Positions 1 through 9,553 of a stretch of 64,000 nucleotides of DNA are shown one piece after another (the stretch's first letter is position 1; every line of letters starts with the position of its first letter). Location: NCBI GenBank assembly GCA_047528285.1, contig CP180022.1, positions 496,001 to 560,000 of the forward strand, given 5' to 3'. Origin of the DNA: G047528285 sp047528285 (lineage in GTDB: Bacteria > Pseudomonadota > Gammaproteobacteria > Enterobacterales > Enterobacteriaceae). Both the position numbers and the translations under genes were made by a program. Under the pieces are notes generated by a model. It worked only from the letters and a program-made list of their open reading frames with translations, made no database searches and had not been told where the DNA came from.

Positions 1-2365
1 TATAGGTCATGTCAAGCATTAAATAGTTTTACAGTATACAAGTTCATTAGTAGAATTTTTTGCTCATCATGCATTTTTCTCTACTGCTATAAAGTTCTTT
101 TGTAATTTCAATAACTTTTACTCGTCAGCAATAATTAGCGTAAACATAAATATATGTCATCGTGTTGTTAATGACAGTTCTTAATAGCCATCAAGCCAAT
201 CTAACAAGATTGGTACCTTTTTCGCAAACAAATACACAACCTACCCTTCCTCGTTACTATAAGTTTAAAAGTATATATTGCTTGAATTGTAGCTAAAAAT
301 TATTGATAATAATATATGATTTTTCCCTACATATAACCTTAATATATTACTTGTCTAAAAAACACTCTCATAAAAATATTTGACATGATTACCTAAATTC
401 ATGTTATTTTGCTCCATCGGCCAAATAAATGTCCTACTTATCACAAGTATCCGACAGATCTAATAAAATATTTAAAATTAAGTCAAATATCAGCCATGTA
501 TAAAGGAATTCTAAATTTTTCTAATCCTAGGATTGTTCACACACGCTCTAAGCTCTTTTCATTTTTCGAAATGAAATATAATCCAATTGATATGAATTCT
601 AATACATATCCATTAGATTATCAAATAGAACTATTAACGCACCTGATATAAGAATAAAAATATTGTTCGTATACTTCAATACAAAAGAATCTTTTTAAGA
701 ACAGAGACTATGATATTCCTGAGAAATTTTAGGATAACATTTAAACGTATCAAAACATTATTTAATGTAATATAACTACTTAAACATCAACTCTAGATTC
801 GAATCTATTTATGGTTATATCAATAAAAATTTTTCACATCCATCCAATAAATACCTAATAATGAAAATTAATTTAGAAAAATTTTCACAGTGCTCACAGA
901 TGTATAATCAACCGCACGATCTAGCATATTCATTAGATCAAAATTTTCTACTAATTGTTTTCTTTATAAGAAATGTATTCATAAATCAATCTTACTATAA
1001 TGTGTTCTAACATACTAGAACAAAAGATATATATCAATATATCTGAGTTATGACTGATATCTAAACATTAATTAAGAAGGTAATAGAAATTAATCCAGAT
1101 TTATTTTAAATTCTCCAAAATAAACTCCGATATAAATATCAGCTTATAAAAGCATAAATGCACCACCTAACACATGGTATAGAAAAGATACTTAATACAC
1201 AACCTTCTTCTTGCTTTTTAGGCATATCCTTCGATCATAACCAGCATCGTTAAATAACTAAAAAAGATTTTTTCTCTAGCGTAAATAATACCAATACGCA
1301 AATTAATATTTATGATTTCATTCAAAATTTTTGTTAGAAATATCTAAAGCCAACTATATTTTTCTAGTACTTCATTTGACTATTAAACCTGTTCCAGGAG
1401 AAAGGCATCTTGATCCACTCACTAAATTGCCTGTTTTTCATCTATCCATTTACTGTAGTGAATCAAGTTATATGAGAACTTAAATTCTACTGATTTTTAT
1501 CGGATTTTTTCTATTTTTACTCAGATAACCGTAATCTATTCTATGACAGAGTGTCTATAATTTTAGTAAAATTTACAATTTCTTCTTATATTTAACATAA
1601 TCTCCTTCCTTACCAAAAAATCTGGAAATCCAATAAAAATTAATTAAAAAATATTATATTCATGTATTATTTTAAATAAATAGATTGAGTGCAACAGGTT
1701 GGATCTTTTAAATAAGATCAATTATGAATGACAAGAATACAAAAGTGTTTTCCGCACACAACTTTATAACATCCAAGCACAATGATTAATTCATGCATAT
1801 GTCTAAAAGTGAACTTTTCATCATTGATTGATAATGCAATACATATTGAGTAAGTGTGAAAGTTAATCTTCCCACTTTGAGCAGATCTTTTATCTTTAAT
1901 CTCTATTACATTACTGAAATTAATTTGTTACTTAAACAACGAACATATTAATTCCTGAGATAATAATCAATCTAACCGATAAACAGGTTTTCTGATTTCT
2001 AAAATAAAAGAGGATATTCCAATTAATATGTATATCTCTTTACCTGCAAACTTAGTAATAAATACTAAAAATAACCGCTAGAAATACTAGTATTTTTTCG
2101 TACAAATTAAGAACCTATATAAGCTATGTCTTTCTCTTCAAAGAATAATCAAAAAAGTTATTTTTTAAGTTGCATTTAAACTATTAAATCCTTTAAAATT
2201 AATTAATTAAAGTAATTAATTGCGAGAATAATCATAAAATCTATTTGTATAGTAAAATAGAAATTGATCAGTTGTATTAGGAACATCTATGCAATGAAAC
2301 AAATATAATTTATCTTTTGTAATTACTGCAACGATAAGTAATATACTAATTATGAGGAATTAAAT
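1..2365. other. AT-rich non-coding stretch before trxA
   Basis: About 2.3 kb in which I can support no gene. Reading frames are short and have the lysine, asparagine and isoleucine-rich composition of random AT-rich DNA. The longest, 409-651 (80 codons), resembles nothing I know. A small hairpin (arms CCAATCT and AGATTGG) lies at 196-213. In E. coli, rhlB, gpp and rep lie upstream of trxA, so this may be the decayed site of such genes, but I recognise no fragment of them. Confidence 0.7.
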
Positions 2366-2692
2366 ATGAATGATAAAATACTTTGTCTAAGTGACAACAG
2401 CTTCGAAAAAGATATCTTGCAGAATAATGGGTTATTTTTAGTCGATTTTTGGGCGGAATGGTGTACACCTTGTAAACTGATTTCAGTTTCTCTGGAAGAA
2501 ATTGCAGATGAATTCGAAGATAAACTGATCATCGCTAAATTAAACATCGACAAGAATCCGAAAACCACAAAAAAATATGGTGTTCGCAGTATTCCAACGC
2601 TGTTGCTGTTTCGTAATGGTGAAGTTGTAGGCACAAAAGTTGGGATGCTATCCAAAGAACATTTAAAAGAATTCTTCAATACACAGTTATAA
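2366..2692 (+). CDS. trxA: Thioredoxin 1 with altered active site
   Basis: Small cytosolic dithiol oxidoreductase that reduces disulfides in ribonucleotide reductase and other proteins, itself reduced by thioredoxin reductase. The 108 residues match E. coli TrxA (109 aa) end to end: the VDFWAEWC segment, the EIADE helix, AKLNID and the cis-proline loop IPTLLLF. The active site reads WCTPCK (cysteines at residues 33 and 36) where E. coli has WCGPCK, and the loop before the cis-proline reads RSIPT instead of RGIPT. Both cysteines and both prolines are intact, so redox activity is expected, perhaps with a shifted potential. Start ATG follows GAGGAA at a good distance. In E. coli trxA also sits just upstream of rho. 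Confidence 0.96.
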   Translation: MNDKILCLSDNSFEKDILQNNGLFLVDFWAEWCTPCKLISVSLEEIADEFEDKLIIAKLNIDKNPKTTKKYGVRSIPTLLLFRNGEVVGTKVGMLSKEHLKEFFNTQL

Positions 2693-3102
2693 TCAATATT
2701 ATTAATCTTCTTCTAGAGGGCAGAAGGCATTCATAATGCATTTCTTATATTGACTGCTAGACGCCCATCAAGAACCATGCTAAGTTCATTCAATTACATT
2801 ATGATACTTCTCTGTAATTTGAATCTATGCTTACCATTATACTCTATATCTATTAGTAAGAAGATAGAAAATTAGACCGCAAGAAACATCAGGCGGGGAG
2901 AATTGAAATTAATCCGTTGTTAGACGCGCAAAATATAAAATTTTTTATGATTCATATTAGACGCGTCCCTGTTTATCAAACAAAATAGGATTTCCCGGGA
3001 TTTAATATCATAGACAGGTGCCATAGACAGGCACTATTTTGCGCTACCAGACCATTCACAAAATTAGTTTGAAATATACCCCGAGTTTAAGAACCCATCA
3101 CT
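2693..3102 (+). promoter_or_regulatory. rho leader region with short repeats
   Basis: 410 bases between trxA and rho. The last 25 or so bases before the rho ATG resemble the E. coli rho leader. A perfect 10-base direct repeat CATAGACAGG occurs at 3009-3018 and 3022-3031, and its overlap allows a small GTGCC/GGCAC hairpin. A second direct repeat, TTAGACGCG, lies at 2920-2928 and 2957-2965. In E. coli rho is autoregulated through its long leader; whether that holds here is inference. I see no RhoL-like leader peptide. Confidence 0.4.
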
Positions 3103-4362
3103 ATGAATCTTACCGAATTAAAAAATACACCAGTTTCAGAACTAGTGACCCTCGGCGAGGGTATGGGGCTGGAAAACCTAGCCCGCATGCGTAAACAAGA
3201 CATTATCTTCGTCATTCTCAAGCAACATGCCAAAAGCGGAGAGGATATCTTCGGCGATGGTGTACTGGAAATTTTACAGGATGGATTCGGTTTTCTCCGA
3301 TCCAGCGACAGCTCTTACCTTGCCGGCCCAGATGATATTTACGTCTCCCCCAGCCAGATTCGTCGTTTTAACCTGCGTACCGGAGACACCATCTCCGGCA
3401 AGATTAGACCGCCAAAAGAAGGAGAGCGCTACTTTGCGCTTCTAAAGGTTAACGAAGTTAACTATGACAAACCTGAAAATGCCCGCAATAAAATTTTGTT
3501 TGAAAATTTGACACCTCTGCATGCAAATTCGCGTCTGCGTATGGAACGCGGCAATGGTTCAACCGAAGATTTAACCGCACGCGTCCTAGATTTAGCATCA
3601 CCAATTGGACGCGGCCAGCGTGGCTTAATCGTGGCCGCCCCGAAAGCCGGTAAAACCATACTCCTCCAAAATATAGCCCAAAGTATAGCTTATAATCATC
3701 CTGACTGCGTGCTGATGGTACTGCTAATTGACGAACGCCCGGAAGAAGTGACTGAGATGCAACGACTGGTAAACGGCGAAGTTATCGCCTCAACTTTTGA
3801 CGAACCAGCATCCCGACATGTACAAGTTGCTGAAATGGTGATAGAAAAAACTAAACGACTAGTTGAACATAAAAAAGATGTTATTATACTTCTCGATTCT
3901 ATTACCCGCCTAGCACGCGCTTATAACACTGTCGTACCCGCTTCCGGAAAAGTATTAACTGGCGGGGTAGACGCCAACGCCTTACATCGTCCAAAGCGAT
4001 TTTTTGGTGCTGCGCGTAATATGGAAGAAGGCGGGAGCTTAACTATCATCGCCACCGCGCTTATCGACACCGGCTCGAAGATGGATGAAGTGATTTATGA
4101 AGAGTTCAAGGGTACCGGTAACATGGAATTGCACCTATCGCGTAAAATCGCCGAGAAACGCGTTTTCCCTGCGATTGATTACAATCGCTCAGGTACCCGT
4201 AAAGAGGAATTGCTCACAACCCAGGAAGAGCTGCAAAAAATGTGGATCCTGCGAAAAATTATTCACCCGATGGGTGAAATCGATGCGATGGAATTTTTGA
4301 TGAACAAATTAGCAATGACCAAAACAAACGATGAATTCTTTGATATGATGAAACGTTCGTAG
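3103..4362 (+). CDS. rho: Transcription termination factor Rho
   Basis: Hexameric RNA-dependent ATPase that terminates transcription by translocating along nascent RNA. The 419-residue product has the same length as E. coli Rho and is nearly identical over long stretches. Order: N-terminal helical domain (about 1-47), RNA-binding cold-shock-like domain (about 48-125, with the DGFGFLRS segment), ATPase domain with Walker A (APKAGKT, near residue 180), Walker B (VIILLDS, about 265), Q-loop and R-loop regions. One residue before Walker A differs from E. coli (VAAPKAG against VAPPKAG), probably harmless. It is followed by 2 kb without genes; the wec cluster that follows rho in E. coli is absent. 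Confidence 0.98.
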   Translation: MNLTELKNTPVSELVTLGEGMGLENLARMRKQDIIFVILKQHAKSGEDIFGDGVLEILQDGFGFLRSSDSSYLAGPDDIYVSPSQIRRFNLRTGDTISGKIRPPKEGERYFALLKVNEVNYDKPENARNKILFENLTPLHANSRLRMERGNGSTEDLTARVLDLASPIGRGQRGLIVAAPKAGKTILLQNIAQSIAYNHPDCVLMVLLIDERPEEVTEMQRLVNGEVIASTFDEPASRHVQVAEMVIEKTKRLVEHKKDVIILLDSITRLARAYNTVVPASGKVLTGGVDANALHRPKRFFGAARNMEEGGSLTIIATALIDTGSKMDEVIYEEFKGTGNMELHLSRKIAEKRVFPAIDYNRSGTRKEELLTTQEELQKMWILRKIIHPMGEIDAMEFLMNKLAMTKTNDEFFDMMKRS

Positions 4363-6346
4363 ATTAAAAAACTCAGGGAGCACTACGTAAGTACGTGATA
4401 TTTTTTAATAAACCGCGAATATAAACGCATTTTTAAAATGTACCCGATTTTATTTATCTACATCGCTTTACAAGCGATATTAATCTTGCCTATACACTTA
4501 AAAAATTTTCAGGTGGAAAATAATAAGCTAATGGAAATGATAATTTAATTATTATAAAACTCTTTGAGAAAGTTAAGGTATCAGATTAATCTAATTAAAA
4601 CTTAACACTTAATTATTCTAGTATTTATTTATATTTTTCTATATAATTATCATGGTGTATCGCATATACAAACCTGAAAGCATGTTCCCACTTCTAAGTG
4701 GTATCTGACAAATCCATTTCAATATCAGCGTTCAATGATACAATGCTCCATCTCATCCAAGTATTACTTGCGGTGATGATGATGGTTTTGTTTTTAACAG
4801 CAAAGGCACAAAATAAACTTTCGTTATCTCTCGATAACAGACACTGTTACAACAATATATTTTACTTGAAATATATTCGAGCTTTCAGGAATTTTTAACA
4901 AGTAAAATCAATCCCTCATGCATTTCACATCAGGAGTTCATGTCTCAAATATAAAAAGTTCCGGGAACGGAATAACTTGATTATTTCGCTTACACGTCAG
5001 AAAATTATACTAAAACAAGCACTCTTTTACTCTTTTAGCCACTGACAAACAAGATTTTAAACAGCACAATTTCTCTTACAGTATAGAAAAATAACCGATT
5101 CATTATACTTACATGGATACAAAAACCTCTCCTGATGATAACTGTTTTATTACACAGTACCGAAAATTATAATAGTCCTTGATAACAAAATAAATATTAA
5201 GAGTTTCTCTAAAATCTCACCAAGCTTTTTAATACTCTTTTAACTAGTGAGACCACATCGATACATTATCTAAACTCTTCACTAATCAGCAGAAAAGCAA
5301 AAGCAATTAATATCAGCATAAAACTTCAATAAATATAAATTATAATATCAGTCCAATCTGGCAGATAATAGTATGTACATGAAACTCTCTCTCTAGTAAT
5401 TATTTGCTTAGTAGTAATCTTTAACATATAAGTGTTACACAATGGGATAAAATCAGAGCCACTAAAAATCAATAAAACATCGGATACCAACACTTAGATT
5501 AGATATTTCTATCAGATTCTTTTCTAGAAATCTGCTATATTCTTCCACGAATATAGAATGCGATATTTACAAACAATTGACACCATAAAAACCCTCACTA
5601 CAACGTTACCAAAGCAGCATCTTAACGAAATAGTACGATATCTAGAAAAATAAAAAACTCCTCTCCTAAGTTTCAGTGGCTGAAACCGCCATATTTTAGT
5701 TAAAATATTTATGAACAATCATATGTTACTTTGTGTAACAATGTTATTGTTATGCGTAAATCAAAAATTATGATAGTTTAAATCACTTAACGAATTGTTA
5801 ATTGTTTGAATTCAACAAAATATTCGCATTACCTAACAATCACCCGGAAGGTACATTTATCGCCGGTTCTTGTTGAAATAATGGTGTTAATTGGTAATTT
5901 AATTTATTACCACATGGTGAATATCAATTCACCTTGTCGTGCATTTTGTTTTGGGATAGTTTCCACTTAGGAAACTTTAGAGAAAATGTTAACAAAGCGA
6001 TTGTTTTCCACTCATTTTGTAATGAGTGGGCATAATACTGATATATCCACATCTTATCTTACCTGCTACTCCTATTTTTAACAATGCCGCTCCTCACAAG
6101 AATGTATAAAAGTCTTGTCAGAGGTGCGTAGGTATGCTTCATTGTTCAATATGTCCTTGATTTTACTCTTTTAAAAAAAACATAACCACTTATCATCAAA
6201 GGCATAACTGTCAGTTTATTAACTAACCTCAAATCTCTATAATCATTGTTATAACATGAAAAAATTCATTTTTAAATAACCCAATATAAATTGAAGAATA
6301 AAACAGTAATTCTCTTCAATTACTAAAACAAAAACAATAAAAATAG
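4363..6346. other. Non-coding stretch between rho and the ilv operon
   Basis: About 2 kb without a supportable gene. An open frame at 4698-4898 has no recognisable content and no homologue I recall. The right-hand third is less featureless than the rest: it holds the stem-loop cluster listed separately at 5892-6029 and one further hairpin (ACAAGA/TCTTGT, 6096-6118). In E. coli rho is followed by wecA and the ECA genes; I cannot recognise any remnant of them. Confidence 0.6.
5892..6029. repeat. Cluster of four adjacent perfect stem-loops
   Basis: Four short perfect inverted repeats follow one another within 138 bases: TGGTAAT/ATTACCA (5892-5912), GGTGAAT/ATTCACC (5916-5933, four-base loop), AGTTTCC/GGAAACT (5958-5976, five-base loop) and CCACTCATT/AATGAGTGG (6008-6029, four-base loop). 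None is followed by a T-run on either strand, so they do not look like simple terminators. The cluster ends about 320 bases upstream of the putative ilvL promoter. Function unknown; it may be a structured RNA, a protein-binding region or a remnant. Confidence 0.5.
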
Positions 6347-6374
6347 TTGTTACCATTACACTGACTGTGATAAC
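6347..6374 (+). promoter_or_regulatory. Candidate ilvL/ilvG operon promoter
   Basis: TTGTTA (6347-6352) and GATAAC (6369-6374) are separated by 16 bases, with a TG one base before the -10 element (extended -10). Transcription would start near 6381, about 25 bases before the ilvL ATG, similar to the short leader distance of the E. coli operon. The match to consensus is moderate, so this is a prediction. Confidence 0.4.
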
Positions 6375-6404
6375 TTTTTAAAAATTAATTTCTTGTCAAA
6401 CGCA

Positions 6405-6506
6405 ATGAAAATTTATCTCATAAAAGCCCTCGTTCAAGTAATTAGCGTGGTGTTGATTATTATCACACCGTGCGGGGCTGCACTTGGACGAAGAAAAGCT
6501 TTCTAA
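6405..6506 (+). CDS. ilvL: ilv operon leader peptide IlvL
   Basis: A 33-residue open frame rich in regulatory amino acids: six Ile, four Val and four Leu. Its second half (from residue 13) reads VISVVLIIITPCGAALGR, almost the E. coli IlvL sequence (32 aa), followed by a two-residue extension. The N-terminus differs from E. coli. In the known mechanism, ribosome stalling at Ile, Val or Leu codons lets an antiterminator form; fast translation permits the terminator just downstream. No clear Shine-Dalgarno sequence is visible. Conservation of both peptide and terminator in a decaying genome suggests that attenuation still works. Confidence 0.9.
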   Translation: MKIYLIKALVQVISVVLIIITPCGAALGRRKAF

Positions 6507-6524
6507 ACAAGCTTAAACATCAAG

Positions 6525-6557
6525 AAAACCCCGCACCAAATGGTCGGGGTTTTTTTT
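6525..6557 (+). terminator. ilvGMEDA attenuator (intrinsic terminator)
   Basis: Arms AAAACCCCG (6525-6533) and CGGGGTTTT (6545-6553) are perfectly complementary, with an inner ACC/GGT extension around an AAAT loop and a run of eight T at 6550-6557. It lies 18 bases after the ilvL stop and 82 bases before ilvG, the position of the E. coli ilv attenuator, whose stem also carries the C-rich and G-rich arms. Confidence 0.9.
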
Positions 6558-6639
6558 GCACCAATCACGCGAGAGGAAAACATGAAATGAAAATCAGAAT
6601 ACTTTACTGGCCGACCCGCTCGAAGGCTGGGGGGTAACC

Positions 6640-8286
6640 ATGAACGGAGCTCAATGGGTGGTCCAATCGCTGCGAGCACAGGGTGTAGAAATGGTTTTCG
6701 GTTATCCTGGCGGCGCCATCATGCCGGTATACGACGCGCTTTACGATGGCGGACTTGAGCATCTTCTATGTCGTCATGAGCAAGGTGCCGCCATCGCAGC
6801 AATTGGCTACGCACGGGCTATTCATAAAGTGGGGGTATGTATTTCCACCTCTGGTCCCGGTGCCACCAATCTTATCACCGGTTTGGCTGATGCTTTATTA
6901 GATTCAGTGCCGGTACTGGCAATTACCGGACAAGTCGGCTCGGCGTTTATCGGCACCGATGCCTTCCAGGAGATTGATGTTTTAGGTTTGTCGCTAGCTT
7001 GTACCAAACACAGCTTTTTAGTGGAATCGCTAGACGTACTGCCGGATATCATTAATGAAGCCTTTGCTATCGCTACCAGCGGGCGACCTGGTCCAGTATT
7101 AATTGATATTCCAAAGGATATTCAACTAGCCGCCGGTGATCTTACGCCGAATTTATTGAGCATCGAGAATCAAACCAATAGAATCCAAGGGGATCTTGGA
7201 GGCGCGATACAGCTAATGCGCCAGGCAACTCGCCCGATTTTATACGTCGGCGGCGGCGTCGGCATGGCCGAAGCTGTACCGGCATTGCGGCAATTGATAA
7301 CCAAAACTGGCATTCCAGTCGTAGCAACACTGAAAGGTCTAGGCGCTCCAGATGGCGACGACGCGTGTTATTTGGGGATGCTTGGCATGCATGGTAACCA
7401 AGCTGCCAATCTGGCGGTGCAAGCCTGCGATCTTCTGATAGCGATCGGTGCGCGTTTCGACGACCGTGTAACCGGCCAACTAAATAGTTTCGCCCCCCAT
7501 GCAAAAATTATTCATTTGGATATAGATCCATCCGAATTAAGTAAACTGCGTCAAGCGCATATTGCACTTCTTGGGAAGCTAAATCATCTTTTACCAGCCC
7601 TAGAACAACCATTGTCTATCGCCACCTGGCGCATTGAAACCCAGACGCTGAAAGAAGAACATCGCTGGCGCTATGATCATTCTGGCGAGGGAATTTATGC
7701 ACCCGCACTGCTCAGGACCATCAGTGATCTCGCTCCCGATAACACCGTCGTTACCACCGATGTGGGGCAACATCAAATGTGGGTCGCTCAGCATATGCGT
7801 TTTAGCCGCCCAGAAAATTTCATTACATCCAGCGGATTAGGGACGATGGGATTCGGCATTCCCGCTGCAATTGGTGCGCAAATTGCTCGCCCTAAGGATA
7901 CTGTCATCTGCGTTTCCGGAGACGGCTCTTTCATGATGAACGTACAGGAGTTGACCACTATTAAGCGGAAACAACTACCACTGAAGATCGTTCTACTGGA
8001 TAACCAGCGTTTAGGCATGGTCAGGCAATGGCAACAATTATTTTTTGATAAACGTTATAGCCAAACCACCCTAACCGATAACCCTGATTTTCTTAAACTG
8101 GCCAGTGCTTTTAATATTCCCGGCCTGCATATCACCCGTAAAGAACAAATTCCATTGGCGCTGAAAAGTCTGTTTACACAACCGGGGGCATTTCTTCTAC
8201 ATGTCTCTATCGATGCGCTTGAGAATGTCTGGCCGCTAGTGCCTCCTGGAGCCGGTAATGAAACCATGCTGGAGAAGTCGTCATGA
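6640..8286 (+). CDS. ilvG: Acetohydroxyacid synthase II large subunit
   Basis: Catalytic subunit of AHAS II: condenses two pyruvates to acetolactate (valine/leucine branch) or pyruvate with 2-oxobutyrate to acetohydroxybutyrate (isoleucine branch), with thiamine diphosphate, Mg2+ and FAD. The 548 residues equal the full-length enterobacterial enzyme; the frame is open throughout, unlike the frameshifted K-12 allele. Visible: the catalytic glutamate in CRHEQGAA (near residue 47), the FAD-domain segment GMLGMHG, and the ThDP motif GDGSFMMN about 30 residues before DNQRLGMVRQWQ. The start is preceded by a GGGGG stretch. Its stop overlaps the ilvM start as ATGA, suggesting translational coupling of the two subunits. 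Confidence 0.98.
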   Translation: MNGAQWVVQSLRAQGVEMVFGYPGGAIMPVYDALYDGGLEHLLCRHEQGAAIAAIGYARAIHKVGVCISTSGPGATNLITGLADALLDSVPVLAITGQVGSAFIGTDAFQEIDVLGLSLACTKHSFLVESLDVLPDIINEAFAIATSGRPGPVLIDIPKDIQLAAGDLTPNLLSIENQTNRIQGDLGGAIQLMRQATRPILYVGGGVGMAEAVPALRQLITKTGIPVVATLKGLGAPDGDDACYLGMLGMHGNQAANLAVQACDLLIAIGARFDDRVTGQLNSFAPHAKIIHLDIDPSELSKLRQAHIALLGKLNHLLPALEQPLSIATWRIETQTLKEEHRWRYDHSGEGIYAPALLRTISDLAPDNTVVTTDVGQHQMWVAQHMRFSRPENFITSSGLGTMGFGIPAAIGAQIARPKDTVICVSGDGSFMMNVQELTTIKRKQLPLKIVLLDNQRLGMVRQWQQLFFDKRYSQTTLTDNPDFLKLASAFNIPGLHITRKEQIPLALKSLFTQPGAFLLHVSIDALENVWPLVPPGAGNETMLEKSS

Positions 8287-8540
8287 TACAACATTCCCTT
8301 TCCATTCAGGCGCGCTTTCGCCCGGAAGTCCTAGAACGTATTTTACGGGTAATCCGTCACCGCGGTTTTGAATTATGCACATTAAATATGACACTTCAAA
8401 CCGAAACTAAATATATAAATATTTATTTAACTGTTGCCAGTAAGCGATCCGTAGATTTATTGTCCACACAATTAATCAAGCTAATCGATATCGCCCATAT
8501 CGAGATCCAACAAACAACATCACAACAAATACGAGCCTAA
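8283..8540 (+). CDS. ilvM: Acetohydroxyacid synthase II small subunit
   Basis: Regulatory/activating subunit of AHAS II, needed for full activity of IlvG. 85 residues, close to the E. coli length (87). One ACT-like domain: begins MIQHSLSIQARFRPEVLERI, with the RHRGFELCTLNM core. The start codon overlaps the ilvG stop by four bases (ATGA). The C-terminal third is more diverged from E. coli than the first half. AHAS II is the valine-insensitive isozyme in E. coli, useful for a cell that overproduces branched-chain amino acids; whether other isozymes exist cannot be judged from this window. Confidence 0.95.
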   Translation: MIQHSLSIQARFRPEVLERILRVIRHRGFELCTLNMTLQTETKYINIYLTVASKRSVDLLSTQLIKLIDIAHIEIQQTTSQQIRA

Positions 8541-8557
8541 GGCCAGGTAAGGAAAAA

Positions 8558-9487
8558 ATGACAAGTAAGAAAGCTGATTTTATTTGGTTTAACGGTGAAA
8601 TGGTACCGTGGGCAGAAGCCAAAGTCCATGTGATGTCGCATGCGTTGCATTACGGATCATCAGTCTTTGAAGGTATACGTTGCTACGATTCCCATAAAGG
8701 ACCAGTGGTATTTCGTCATCGTGAACATATGCAGCGCTTGCAAAATTCAGCAAAAATTTATCGCATGCTAGTTACGAAAAGTGTTGATGAACTGATGACA
8801 GCCACACGTGCCGTTATACTTAAAAATAAACTAGTCAGTGCCTATATTCGGCCTCTACTATTCGTCGGCGATGTAGGAATGGGTGTAAACCCTCCTGCAG
8901 GCTATATCACTGATATAATTATCGCCGCCTTTCCCTGGGGGGCTTATTTAGGCGAAGAGGCTCAAGAACAAGGTATCGATGCGATGGTGTCTTCATGGAA
9001 CCGAACAGCAGCCAATACCATCCCAACTTTGGCTAAAGCTAGCGGCAATTACTTATCTTCAATCCTGATAGGAAGCGAAGCTCGGCGTCATGGTTATCAG
9101 GAAGGAATTGCGCTAGATATACACGGTTATGTTTCAGAAGGGGCCGGCGAGAACTTATTTGAAGTAAAAGACGGCATTTTATTTACGCCTCCATCTACCT
9201 CTTCCGCTCTACCTGGAATTACACGTGACGCGATTATTAAGTTAGCCATTACAACCGGACTTGAAGTTCGAGAACAAGTTCTGTCCCGCGAATCGCTTTA
9301 TCTGGCCGATGAAATCTTTATGTCCGGTACCGCTGCTGAAATAACCCCGGTACGCAGCGTTGATGGTATCAAGGTAGGAATTGGTAAATGTGGTCCGGTT
9401 ACCAAACAATTGCAGCAAGCATTTTTTGGGCTATTTACCCGCAAGACTGAAGATAAATGGGGATGGTTAGATCCAGTTAATCAATAA
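8558..9487 (+). CDS. ilvE: Branched-chain amino acid aminotransferase
   Basis: PLP-dependent class IV aminotransferase that makes the last step to isoleucine, valine and leucine. 309 residues, the same length as E. coli IlvE, nearly colinear without gaps. The Schiff-base lysine is in AKASGNYLSS (near residue 160); the phosphate-binding SSALPGITRD and SGTAAEITPVRS segments are intact. A purine-rich AAGGAAAAA precedes the ATG, 17 bases after the ilvM stop. Many symbionts lose ilvE and leave this step to the host; here it is kept. Confidence 0.98.
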   Translation: MTSKKADFIWFNGEMVPWAEAKVHVMSHALHYGSSVFEGIRCYDSHKGPVVFRHREHMQRLQNSAKIYRMLVTKSVDELMTATRAVILKNKLVSAYIRPLLFVGDVGMGVNPPAGYITDIIIAAFPWGAYLGEEAQEQGIDAMVSSWNRTAANTIPTLAKASGNYLSSILIGSEARRHGYQEGIALDIHGYVSEGAGENLFEVKDGILFTPPSTSSALPGITRDAIIKLAITTGLEVREQVLSRESLYLADEIFMSGTAAEITPVRSVDGIKVGIGKCGPVTKQLQQAFFGLFTRKTEDKWGWLDPVNQ

Positions 9488-9553
9488 CGATAATACTACC
9501 ACGCCAGAGCGGCAGAAATGTCATGGATAACTAAATCACGGGAGTTTATAAAG

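Noticed and set aside
409..651. 80-codon open frame near the left end
   Set aside because: No Shine-Dalgarno sequence, AT-driven composition, no similarity known to me; frames of this length occur by chance in such DNA.
2350..2679. 109-codon open frame on the minus strand opposite trxA
   Set aside because: It overlaps trxA completely and reflects the codon pattern of the real gene on the other strand.
5700..6120. Replication origin (oriC) near the stem-loop cluster
   Set aside because: A few DnaA-box-like words (ATATCCACA, TTTTCCACT) occur, but no regular array, no GATC cluster, and neither mnmG nor mioC is nearby.
7142..7504. 120-codon minus-strand frame inside ilvG (and similar shadows in ilvD, ilvA, pgm, dxs)
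   Set aside because: Antisense shadows of highly conserved genes, with arginine/serine-rich nonsense translations.
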